DNA of 5,117 nucleotides from Streptomyces sp. NRRL F-5122 (GTDB lineage: Bacteria > Actinomycetota > Actinomycetes > Streptomycetales > Streptomycetaceae), in assembly GCF_001507435.1 (NCBI RefSeq), contig NZ_LMWH01000031.1:1-5117 (forward strand), written 5' to 3'. Positions 1 through 5,117 of this stretch are shown piece by piece. Within the stretch, counting starts at the first letter, position 1. Each line of letters opens with the position of its first letter. The notes below the pieces were generated by a model, which did no database searches, was not told where the DNA came from, and saw only the letters and a program-made list of their open reading frames with translations. The translations under genes were made by a program, and so were the position numbers.

Positions 1-204
1 CGTGGTGGTGGTCTTGTCCCCGGTGTGGGTGAGGTCGTCGATGCCCGCCGAAGCAGACGTCATGACGGCCTCGGTGCGCAGCGGGTTGATCTCCGAGACA
101 GCGCCGACGAACGTGGTCTTGCCCACGCCGAAGCCGCCCGCCACCACGATCTTCGCGGAGGTGGTGGAGCGGGAAGGACCGCCGCTAGAGCTTGCGAAGT
201 CCAC
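1..204 (-). CDS. cvnD: CvnD-type small GTPase, N-terminal part (runs off the left edge)
   Basis: This is the GTPase of the conservon, a Ras-like P-loop protein expected to bind and hydrolyse GTP in a complex with CvnA-C on the inner face of the membrane. Only the first 68 codons are present and the frame is open to base 1. The translation begins MDFASSSGGPSRSTTSAKIV and contains a full Walker A/G1 motif at residues 23-30 (GGFGVGKT, Lys29 and Thr30). A Thr-rich stretch (TGDKTTTT, residues 61-68) ends the fragment and probably lies in or near the switch I/G2 region. The chosen start is GTG at 204-202. AAAGGG at 216-211 lies six bases upstream, and the start matches the usual short N-terminus before the P-loop. 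The gene overlaps the end of cvnC by 20 bases, which suggests coupled translation. The family assignment is firm from motif and context; the C-terminal two thirds are not visible. Confidence 0.93.
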   Translation of the reverse strand, partial: MDFASSSGGPSRSTTSAKIVVAGGFGVGKTTFVGAVSEINPLRTEAVMTSASAGIDDLTHTGDKTTTT

Positions 205-781
205 TGAGCACCCTTTCGAGCAGTGTCACGTCTGGCTGGCCGCCGGCGTTCTCGTCGCCGCCGGGTTGATGGATGGCGACCAGGCCCGCCTCCGCCAAGT
301 CGGCGACGAGGATCCTGGCCACGCCGAGAGGGATCGTCAGGAGCGCCGAGATCTCGGCCACCGACTTGATCTCCCGGCAGAGGTGGCAGATCCGCTGATG
401 CTCGGGCAACTGGCCCTGCATCTGGTGCGGCTGCGCGGTGGTGTGCACCAGCGCCTCGATGGCGAGCTGGTACCGCGGCCTGGTGCGGCCGCCCGTCATG
501 GCGTACGGGCGCACCAGAGGGTTGTTCGAGGAGCCCGCGGGCGCCGGCTCGGGAGCACGGCGCTGCGGCTGCACGGGCTGGATGCGCGGCGCGGGCGGCT
601 GGTCGTACGGCGACGGACCGGGGCCCTGCGGGCCCTGGGGCGCGTACGGCTGGCGCCGGTGGCTCGGCGCGGAGGGGAAGTTGTACCGGTTCTGCTCGCC
701 CGGACCCTGACCCTGACCCTGACCCTGGCCGGGGCCGTAGGACCAGTTGCCCGAGGGCGAACCGCCTGGGGGTGTTGCCAC
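185..781 (-). CDS. cvnC: CvnC, DUF742 family protein
   Basis: A 198-residue DUF742 (PF05331) protein, the third component of the conservon. In S. coelicolor the equivalent protein is reported to interact with the other Cvn proteins; its biochemical role is not settled. Residues 1-85 are low complexity, rich in Gly, Pro, Gln and Arg, with a perfect (GQ)4 run at about 18-26, and are probably disordered. The folded domain begins near residue 86 with the family signature NPLVRPYAMTGGRTRP and continues to the end. Residues 130-172 (ICHLCREIKSVAEISALLTI onward) resemble a winged-helix fold with a CxxC pair (Cys132, Cys135). The start chosen is GTG at 781-779 because of the strong GGAGGAGGAGAG just upstream. 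A GTG at 811 would add ten residues and leave that ribosome site inside the gene. It follows cvnB after 97 bases and overlaps cvnD by 20 bases. Confidence 0.95.
   Translation of the reverse strand: MATPPGGSPSGNWSYGPGQGQGQGQGPGEQNRYNFPSAPSHRRQPYAPQGPQGPGPSPYDQPPAPRIQPVQPQRRAPEPAPAGSSNNPLVRPYAMTGGRTRPRYQLAIEALVHTTAQPHQMQGQLPEHQRICHLCREIKSVAEISALLTIPLGVARILVADLAEAGLVAIHQPGGDENAGGQPDVTLLERVLSGLRKL
703..726 (-). repeat. Four perfect hexamer repeats coding for (Gly-Gln)4 in CvnC
   Basis: GACCCT is repeated four times without change on the plus strand. Read on the minus strand in the cvnC frame it gives alternating Gln and Gly codons (CAG GGT) in the disordered N-terminal part of CvnC. The identical codons suggest recent slippage expansion. 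Loss or gain of one unit is six bases and keeps the frame. Confidence 0.9.
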
Positions 782-784
782 GTT

Positions 785-796
785 CTCTCCTCCTCC
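785..796 (-). promoter_or_regulatory. Ribosome binding site of cvnC
   Basis: On the minus strand GGAGGAGGAGAG ends three bases before the GTG at 781. It contains a near-perfect Shine-Dalgarno core at good spacing and decides the start in favour of 781 over the in-frame GTG at 811. Confidence 0.8.
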
Positions 797-828
797 GACT
801 GCGCCGGGCACCCATCCTTGTGGAAGCC

Positions 829-858
829 GCGTCCCGAAACCTTACGGCCCCGGGACGC
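829..858 (-). other. Inverted repeat in the cvnB-cvnC gap
   Basis: The 97-base gap between cvnB and cvnC holds a perfect 8-base inverted repeat, GCGTCCCG at 829-836 and CGGGACGC at 851-858, separated by 14 bases. In the mRNA it would form a GC-rich hairpin about 50 bases before the cvnC start. No U-run follows it on the minus strand, so it does not look like a classical terminator. It could be a processing or attenuation element that sets the ratio of CvnA/B to CvnC/D, or it may be incidental. Confidence 0.4.
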
Positions 859-878
859 CAATACGCACCGTCCGTCTG

Positions 879-1301
879 TTAGTTGAGAAGGCTTCCCTGG
901 AGCTCCGCACGAAGGTCCGGAGTCAGGACCGTACCTGCACGGTCCACCAGAAGCGCCATCTCGTACCCAATGAGACCGATGTCCGCCTCCGGGTGGGCGA
1001 GAACCGCGAGCGAGGAACCGTCGGAGATGGACATGAGGAAGAGGAATCCTCGCTCCATCTCCACAACCGTCTGGTTCACGCTGCCGCCCTCGAAGATGCG
1101 GGAGGCGCCCGCGGTCAGCGAGGTAAGACCGGAGGCGACGGCCGCCAGCTGGTCGGCGCGATCGCGGGGAAAACCTTCGGACATCGCCAGAAGGAGTCCG
1201 TCGGCGGAGACCACCACCGTGTGGGACACCCCGGGGGTGTTGTCCACGAAGTTGGTGATCAACCAGTTCAGGTTCTGTGCCGCCTGGCTCATCGGGCTCA
1301 C
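879..1301 (-). CDS. cvnB: CvnB, roadblock/LC7 domain protein
   Basis: A 140-residue roadblock/LC7 (PF03259) protein, the second conservon component and related in fold to MglB-type regulators of small GTPases. It is expected to dimerise and to act with CvnD and CvnA in a membrane-associated complex. Nearly the whole protein is the domain. The first helix is SQAAQNLNWLITNFVDNTPG (residues 5-24). A strand pair follows with HTVVVSADGLLLAMSEGF (27-44), then the long helix RADQLAAVASGLTSLTAGAS (48-67), and the final strands around GFLFLMSISDGSSLAVLAHP (85-104). The length is normal for the family. The start chosen is GTG at 1301, giving MSPMSQ, because AGGAG at 1313-1309 lies seven bases before it. 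The ATG at 1292 (MSQAAQ) is the alternative and is 14 bases from the same site. It starts one base after the cvnA stop, so translation is probably coupled. The stop is TAA. Confidence 0.96.
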   Translation of the reverse strand: MSPMSQAAQNLNWLITNFVDNTPGVSHTVVVSADGLLLAMSEGFPRDRADQLAAVASGLTSLTAGASRIFEGGSVNQTVVEMERGFLFLMSISDGSSLAVLAHPEADIGLIGYEMALLVDRAGTVLTPDLRAELQGSLLN

Positions 1302-1302
1302 A

Positions 1303-4300
1303 CTAACGCTCCTGGTTGTAGGTGCTGTCAGGACCGAAGCCCTGGCCGTTCGTTTCACTACCTGCGTTGCGTCCCCGCTGGACGCCTCGGCGCAGGTTGC
1401 TCAGCCTGCCCCGCACGTCCTCGGGGGCGCGGGAGACCTGTGGGCCTCCCTGCGGGGTCGTCTCCGCGGCGCCCTCGATCAGGTTCGCCTTGGGCACCCG
1501 CCGGGGCAGACCGGAGGATGTGACCCCGCCCGCCTTCGGCTTCCGGACCTGGGACGCCTGCTGCCACCGCTGATCGTTGGCGGAGCGCCAGTCGCCGGCC
1601 GGCTCCGTGCCCGACGAAGGCTCCGGCGTCACGGGCTGCGGCCGATCGGTACCGCCGTTCGCGGTGGTGCCGCGGCGGGGCAGTCCTGCATCGGTCAGGT
1701 CGTGAACGGCGGACGGTGCCGGTCCGGGACGGTCGAAGCCTACGCGGTCCTGCTCACTCACGTCAGCGGCCTGCAAGGATTCCGTATCCGGAGCGTAACC
1801 ACCGCGGTATGCGCTCTGGTACTCGTTCTGCTTCGGCCAGTCGTCCTGGTAGGAGGACTCGTCGAAGGCCGGGAACGTCTCCGGCGCGGTGCCCTGGTTC
1901 GCCGCCCGGTTGTCCTGGACCGGTTCCGCGAAGGCCGGCTCCGGATAGCCACCGGACGGGAAGCCGTCGCCCTGAGGCAGGCCGCCGTTCGGCGCGTAGT
2001 ACTGCTCCTCGTACGCCGCCGACGGATCGTACGCCGCCGGCTGCTCCTCGTACGGGTGCTGCCCGTTGCCGAAGGACGGATCCTGTGCCTCGAACCCGTC
2101 CTGGTACGACGGGCCGGGCTCGGCGGCCTCCTCCGGGCGGCTGTGGCCCTGTGCCTGGGCCTCCAGGGCCGCACGGCGCTCCTCGCGCATCAGCGAGCGG
2201 CCGACGGGGTCCAGGTCGCGGATGTCGTCCGGGACCTCCACGTACTGGCTGTCGTCGAAGCCGAGTTCCGCGGCCGTACGCATCGGCAGCTGGGAGCCGA
2301 AGTTCTCACCCTGGAACTGCTGCTCGGGGATGATCTGCGAGACCGTGAACTCGTCGCGCTCCAGCGACTGCTCGCCGCCACCGCCGTGGGTGATGGCGTC
2401 CGGGAGCATGACCAGCGACGTGGTGCCCGCCTGCTCGCCGGAGGGCCGCAGCTGCACCCGGATGCCGTGCCGGTCCGACAGCCGGCCGACCACGAACAGA
2501 CCCATGCGCTGCGAGATCGCGGCGTCCACGGTCGGCGGGTTGGCCAGTTTGTGGTTGATGTCCGCGAAGTCCTCGGCGGTCAGGCCGATGCCCTTGTCGT
2601 GGATCTCGACCATGATCCGGCCGTCCGGGAGACGGGTGGCGGTGACGCGGACCTTGGTCTGCGGCGAGGAGAACGTGGTGGCGTTCTCCAGCAGCTCGGC
2701 GAGCAGGTGCACGAGGTCGGTCACTGCGCGGCCGTGGATCTCGGCCTCCGGGACGCCCGACAGCTCGATGCGCTCGTACTGCTCCACCTCGGAGGAGGCG
2801 GCGCGCAGCACGTCGATCAGCGGGACCGGCTGGTCCCAACGGCGCCCGGGCTCCTCGCCGGCGAGGACGAGAAGGTTCTCGCCGTTGCGGCGCATACGGG
2901 TCGCGAGGTGGTCGAGCCGGAAGAGGTTCTCCAGCTGGTCCGGGTCCGCCTCGTTGTTCTCCAGGTCGGTGATCAGGGTCAGCTGGCCCTCGATCAGCGA
3001 CTGGTTGCGGCGGGAGAGGTTGGTGAAGATCGCGTTGATGTTGCCCCGCAGCAGGGCCTGCTCGGCGGCGAGCCGGACGGCCTCGCGGTGGACCTGGTCG
3101 AAGGCCCGGGCGACCTCGCCGATCTCGTCCGTGGACGCGATCGGGATGGGCGCGACGCGGGTGTCGACACGGCCCGGGTCGGTGCGCGAGAGCTGGTCGA
3201 CCAGCATCGGCAGGCGCTGCTCCGCGACGCCGAAGGCGGCGTTGCGCAGCTGGCGCATCGAGCGGCTCATCTGGCGGGCCATGAGACCGGCCAGGACGAA
3301 CGCGGCGAGCAGGGCGACGACGACGATGCCGCCGGTGATGAACGCGGACTGCTTGGCGTCGTCGGCGATGCCCGAGGCGTCCGACACGGCCTTGTCGGCA
3401 AGGTCCGACTCGATCTGGCGGTAGGCGTTGTACTTGAGGGTGTTCACCGCCCACCAGTTGGCGGGTGTGACTCCCTTCGGGGCGAGCGCCGCGACAGCCG
3501 CCGGAGTCGGGGCCTGCAGGGTGGCGAGCTGCTGGATCATGTCGTCGGGCGGCGGCACATAGGTCTGGCCGGCCTTCTTCGCATTCTCGGCGGCCTGCTG
3601 CGCCAGGGCGGTGCCGTCGGCCTTCAGCTTGACCGTGGCCTCCTGCAGCTTCCTGGCGTCCGCCGCGGTGCCACCGCCCTGGTACTCCTCGACGGCGATG
3701 CCCTCGAGATAGGCGTACGACGAGAGGGCGACGCGCTGCTTGCCGAAGTTCTCGGGGTCCGGGCCCGGGCTGACCAGCAGGTGCATGCCGATCGAGCGCT
3801 CGAGGGAGAGCGCGGCCTTGGTGAGGGAGATGGCGTAGACCGTACGGCCGTAGCTGGTGATGTTGCCGGTGCCGAGGCCGAGCTCGTTGGCGAACTCCAT
3901 CAGCGGGTGCGCGACCGCTACGTAGGTCTCTTCGGTCTTCACTCCCGGGAAAGCGGCGCCGTAGGCGCCCTTCCGCAGGTCCGGGAGCTGCTTCTCGGCG
4001 TCGCGGAAGATACCGAGGCGGCGCTCGAGGCCCGCCTTGTGCGGCATGTTCTGTGCGGCGCGGTCGAAGGCGGCGGCGGCCGCGTCGGTGGCGTCCCGCA
4101 CCTTCTTCACGGTCGCCTCGTTCGCGACTTTGTCCTTGCCGGACGCATTCTTGTCCAGCAGGGGCTGTGCGGAGATGTCGCGCTCCTGATAGAGCGCGTC
4201 CGCGTAGGACAGCGACGCCTGAACCAGTCGTGCGGTGGCCTCCGCGTCCTGCGCCTGCTGCCAGGTGTCTATGGAGCTCTTCACCTGGAAGCCGCCCATG

Positions 4301-4500
4301 ACCAGGCCCACCAGCACGGGTATGAGCAGGATCGCGTTCAGTCTCGTCGGCACGCGCCAGTTGCGCGGCGAGAAGCGGCTGCCACTGGTCGGGAGCGCCG
4401 ATGGCTCCGGGCCGGGCACGTGTGCGGGTGCCGCTCCGCGCGGCGGCGGGGTGAAGTTGCCCCGCGCCGACGGCTCGGGACCGTTCTTGCTTCGCCTCAC
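1303..4500 (-). CDS. cvnA: CvnA, nitrate-sensor-like membrane histidine kinase-type protein
   Basis: A 1065-residue membrane protein, the sensor and anchor of the conservon. Residues 1-50 are a cytoplasmic Pro-rich lead. A first membrane segment lies at about 55-73 and a second at about 388-407, so about 310 residues face outside. That outer part (74-385) is helical and resembles the nitrate/nitrite-sensing NIT domain (PF08376), with an ERDIS segment and SLERSIG at 232-238. HAMP follows at about 408-480, ending in STDEIGEVARAFDQVHREA (456-474). The helical linker ends with LDHLATRMRRNGENLLVLAG (529-548). The HATPase domain shows the N box (ELLENA, Asn606), G1 (DKGIGL, 635-640) and G2 (RMGLFVVGRL, 665-674). 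No standard H-box is visible. Residues from about 705 on are a disordered acidic, Tyr- and Gln-rich tail with GLPRR at 939-943 and 997-1001. The start is the GTG at 4500. A stop at 4551-4549 closes the frame, with no other start between. AGAGG lies 11 bases upstream, rather far. Confidence 0.96.
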   Translation of the reverse strand: MRRSKNGPEPSARGNFTPPPRGAAPAHVPGPEPSALPTSGSRFSPRNWRVPTRLNAILLIPVLVGLVMGGFQVKSSIDTWQQAQDAEATARLVQASLSYADALYQERDISAQPLLDKNASGKDKVANEATVKKVRDATDAAAAAFDRAAQNMPHKAGLERRLGIFRDAEKQLPDLRKGAYGAAFPGVKTEETYVAVAHPLMEFANELGLGTGNITSYGRTVYAISLTKAALSLERSIGMHLLVSPGPDPENFGKQRVALSSYAYLEGIAVEEYQGGGTAADARKLQEATVKLKADGTALAQQAAENAKKAGQTYVPPPDDMIQQLATLQAPTPAAVAALAPKGVTPANWWAVNTLKYNAYRQIESDLADKAVSDASGIADDAKQSAFITGGIVVVALLAAFVLAGLMARQMSRSMRQLRNAAFGVAEQRLPMLVDQLSRTDPGRVDTRVAPIPIASTDEIGEVARAFDQVHREAVRLAAEQALLRGNINAIFTNLSRRNQSLIEGQLTLITDLENNEADPDQLENLFRLDHLATRMRRNGENLLVLAGEEPGRRWDQPVPLIDVLRAASSEVEQYERIELSGVPEAEIHGRAVTDLVHLLAELLENATTFSSPQTKVRVTATRLPDGRIMVEIHDKGIGLTAEDFADINHKLANPPTVDAAISQRMGLFVVGRLSDRHGIRVQLRPSGEQAGTTSLVMLPDAITHGGGGEQSLERDEFTVSQIIPEQQFQGENFGSQLPMRTAAELGFDDSQYVEVPDDIRDLDPVGRSLMREERRAALEAQAQGHSRPEEAAEPGPSYQDGFEAQDPSFGNGQHPYEEQPAAYDPSAAYEEQYYAPNGGLPQGDGFPSGGYPEPAFAEPVQDNRAANQGTAPETFPAFDESSYQDDWPKQNEYQSAYRGGYAPDTESLQAADVSEQDRVGFDRPGPAPSAVHDLTDAGLPRRGTTANGGTDRPQPVTPEPSSGTEPAGDWRSANDQRWQQASQVRKPKAGGVTSSGLPRRVPKANLIEGAAETTPQGGPQVSRAPEDVRGRLSNLRRGVQRGRNAGSETNGQGFGPDSTYNQER
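1309..1313 (-). promoter_or_regulatory. Ribosome binding site of cvnB inside the end of cvnA
   Basis: AGGAG on the minus strand lies in the last codons of cvnA, seven bases before the GTG at 1301 and 16 bases before the ATG at 1292 (14 bases of that inside the gap counted after the motif minus two). The shorter spacing favours the GTG. Confidence 0.65.
2009..2039 (-). repeat. Short direct repeat in the CvnA tail
   Basis: The 13-base string TCGTACGCCGCCG occurs at 2009-2021 and again at 2027-2039, 18 bases apart and in phase with the cvnA codons. In the protein it underlies the duplicated AAYxxS/AAYEEQ pattern near residues 820-833 of the disordered tail. It looks like local duplication of low-complexity coding sequence. 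Confidence 0.5.
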
Positions 4501-4690
4501 TCGACCAACAACCTCTCGGCGACGGCACCTACGTCGTGCCGCGGTGTCTCAAGAGCCCTGTCACGGACCTGTACGTCCTTGACTACTGGGCAGTTCAGGC
4601 ATTCCAGCACGTCAGTCTGCGCGATTCCAAACACTCGCAAGTGGGCGTTCCACAGACTGAAGGCCCCAGATAAAACGGTCATAAAGAGCG
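4501..4690 (-). other. Leader region upstream of cvnA
   Basis: About 190 bases between the hairpin at 4691-4712 and the cvnA start. It is less GC-rich than its surroundings, mainly at 4661-4690. It holds three TTCCA strings at 23-base spacing, an 8-base inverted repeat (TCAGTCTG 4612-4619 with CAGACTGA 4653-4660), and a small stem CGGCAC/GTGCCG (4523-4528 with 4536-4541) just ahead of the start codon. An open frame of 61 codons runs from ATG 4682 to a TGA at 4499-4497 that overlaps the cvnA GTG. Its third positions are only about 70% G/C, so it is not called as a gene. No clear promoter was found in this stretch, although the cvnA promoter may lie here. Confidence 0.5.
4601..4652. repeat. Three TTCCA half-sites at exact 23-base spacing
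   Basis: ATTCCA at 4601-4606, ATTCCA at 4624-4629 and GTTCCA at 4647-4652 each follow a GC-rich triplet (GGC, GCG, GGC). The spacing is 23 bases both times, close to two helical turns. They lie 100-150 bases upstream of cvnA and could be a binding array for a regulator. With a core of only five bases, chance is also possible. Confidence 0.3.
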
Positions 4691-4712
4691 AGCCCCGCCA
4701 AAAGGCGGGGCT
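4691..4712. terminator. Intrinsic terminator-like hairpin between the two conservons
   Basis: AGCCCCGCC (4691-4699), an AAAA loop and GGCGGGGCT (4704-4712) form a perfect 9-base stem. On the plus strand it is followed by TTTG after a TTT extension, which is the better terminator orientation. On the minus strand, the direction of the genes, the stem is followed by CGCTCTTTAT, a weaker but U-containing tail. The most natural role is to stop transcripts from the upstream cvnD and any plus-strand transcription. Any transcript started further right would have to pass it to reach cvnA. Confidence 0.75.
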
Positions 4713-4749
4713 TTTGTGAGCGCAGCGGCACCGACCGAACGCGACGCGT

Positions 4750-4761
4750 GGTGGTACCACC
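4750..4761. promoter_or_regulatory. Perfect 12-base palindrome, possible operator
   Basis: GGTGGTACCACC is perfectly self-complementary. It lies in the gap between the two conservons, about 17 bases past the -10 of the candidate promoter at 4778-4808 in the direction of the genes. That is a usual place for a repressor site. No regulator gene is adjacent, so the function is inferred from position and symmetry only. Confidence 0.3.
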
Positions 4762-4777
4762 CGATATCTCTGTCGAA

Positions 4778-4808
4778 ACGTTATGAACAGCGGGGCCGGC
4801 CGTGTCAA
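4778..4808 (-). promoter_or_regulatory. Possible minus-strand promoter
   Basis: A perfect TTGACA (4808-4803) and TAACGT (4783-4778), which fits the TAnnnT form of a -10, are separated by 19 bases, slightly longer than the ideal 17-18. Transcription would start near 4771 and run towards cvnA with a leader of about 270 bases that passes the hairpin at 4691-4712. The TTGACA sits in the loop of another hairpin (4792-4825), so this may be a chance match. Confidence 0.25.
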
Positions 4809-4825
4809 ACGCCACAGCCGGCTCC
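4792..4825 (-). terminator. GC-rich hairpin after the upstream cvnD
   Basis: On the minus strand GCCGGCTGTG (4822-4813) pairs with CACGGCCGGC (4804-4795), ten pairs including one G-U, with an 8-base loop. Two more G-C pairs lie beyond one mismatch. It begins 42 bases after the stop codon of the upstream cvnD. No U-run follows, but Streptomyces terminators often lack one, so it may end or protect that transcript. Confidence 0.45.
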
Positions 4826-4867
4826 CGCACATCTACGACAACTGCCGTATGGTGCCGACGACTTGCC

Positions 4868-5117
4868 CTACCGCAGACGTGCCATGAGGGCATGTTCGAC
4901 CAGCGTGATCAGGGCACTCTTGGCGTCCGCACGGTGGCGGGCGTCGGTCGTGATGATCGGGGCGTCCGGGCCGATCTGCAGTGCCTCGCGGACCTCTTCG
5001 GGCGTGTAGGGCTGGTGCCCGTCGAAGCCGTTGAGGGCGATGACGAAGGGCAGGCCGGAGTTCTCGAAGTAGTCGACCGCGGGGAAGCAGTCGGCGAGGC
5101 GGCGGGTGTCGACCAGG
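4868..5117 (-). CDS. cvnD: CvnD-type small GTPase of an upstream conservon, C-terminal part
   Basis: The last 82 codons of a second Ras-like GTPase of the CvnD family, cut by the right edge of the window. The frame, taken back from the TAG at 4870-4868, reads LVDTRRLADCFPAVDYFENS and then GLPFVIALNGFDGHQPYTPE, and ends in ALITLVEHALMARLR. The LNGFD stretch sits where GTPases have the G4 NKxD motif, with Gly replacing Lys, and DAPIITTDAR is at the place of G5. The length fits the last 40-45% of a CvnD of about 190-200 residues. CvnD is normally the fourth gene of a conservon, so cvnA, cvnB and cvnC relatives are expected just beyond the right edge. The piece is followed by a 367-base gap and then the next conservon in the same direction. 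The family call is firm; which numbered conservon this is cannot be told here. Confidence 0.92.
   Translation of the reverse strand, partial: LVDTRRLADCFPAVDYFENSGLPFVIALNGFDGHQPYTPEEVREALQIGPDAPIITTDARHRADAKSALITLVEHALMARLR

Noticed and set aside
779..811. A GTG at 811 as the start of cvnC
   Set aside because: The strong Shine-Dalgarno at 796-785 would lie within the gene, and it fits the GTG at 781.
2..886. Plus-strand open frames across cvnC and cvnD
   Set aside because: They are antisense shadows; the minus strand has the DUF742 and P-loop proteins with good ribosome sites.
2306..4528. A 740-codon minus-strand frame overlapping cvnA
   Set aside because: It is a shifted-frame shadow rich in Arg, Pro, Ala and Gly with no recognisable domain.
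883..4719. A 1278-codon plus-strand open frame antisense to cvnA and cvnB
   Set aside because: Its composition (Arg-, Val-, Gly- and Leu-rich, no domain) is that of the complement of a high-GC gene. The minus-strand frame carries clear NIT, HAMP, HATPase and roadblock domains.
4612..4893. A 93-codon minus-strand frame through the inter-operon gap
   Set aside because: It crosses both hairpins and starts inside the upstream cvnD, has no domain or good ribosome site, and lacks the third-position GC bias of the neighbours.
4716..5009. A 97-codon plus-strand frame at the right end
   Set aside because: It is mostly antisense to the CvnD C-terminus and has no recognisable features.
1..5117. The two CvnD fragments as one gene split by the window ends
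   Set aside because: The 68 N-terminal and 82 C-terminal codons together fall about 40-50 short of a full CvnD, and they belong to opposite ends of a linear window with complete genes in between.

Overview
The window comes from a high-GC actinomycete, almost certainly Streptomyces or a close relative. GC-rich third positions, GTG starts and one-base or overlapping gene junctions all point there, as does the gene set. Every convincing gene is on the minus strand, so the window is read from right to left. It holds one nearly complete 'conservon' (cvn) operon and the last third of the final gene of another conservon just upstream.

Layout from right to left. At 5117-4868 is the C-terminal 82 codons of a CvnD-type small GTPase, the last gene of an upstream conservon. 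At 4867-4501 is a 367-base gap with two GC-rich hairpins, a perfect 12-base palindrome, a possible promoter and the untranslated leader of the next operon. Then come cvnA (4500-1303; membrane sensor-kinase-like protein with nitrate-sensor-type extracytoplasmic domain, HAMP, HATPase and a long disordered tail), cvnB (1301-879; roadblock/LC7), cvnC (781-185; DUF742 with a Gly/Pro/Gln-rich N-terminus) and the first 68 codons of cvnD (204 to the left edge; Ras-like GTPase with an intact Walker A).

How the genes work together. Published work on S. coelicolor conservons describes CvnA-D as a membrane-associated complex compared with eukaryotic G-protein-coupled signalling: CvnA senses and anchors, CvnB and CvnC are small partner or regulator proteins, and CvnD is the GTPase. 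The gene order, a one-base cvnA-cvnB gap and a 20-base cvnC-cvnD overlap seen here fit one co-translated complex. No response regulator is visible, and CvnA lacks a classical His-kinase H-box. The ligand and output of this particular conservon cannot be read from the sequence.

The system itself is a known family. The less described parts are the inter-operon control region (4501-4867), CvnA's long C-terminal tail with a repeated GLPRR motif, and an inverted repeat between cvnB and cvnC. No RNA genes, mobile elements or CRISPR arrays were seen.
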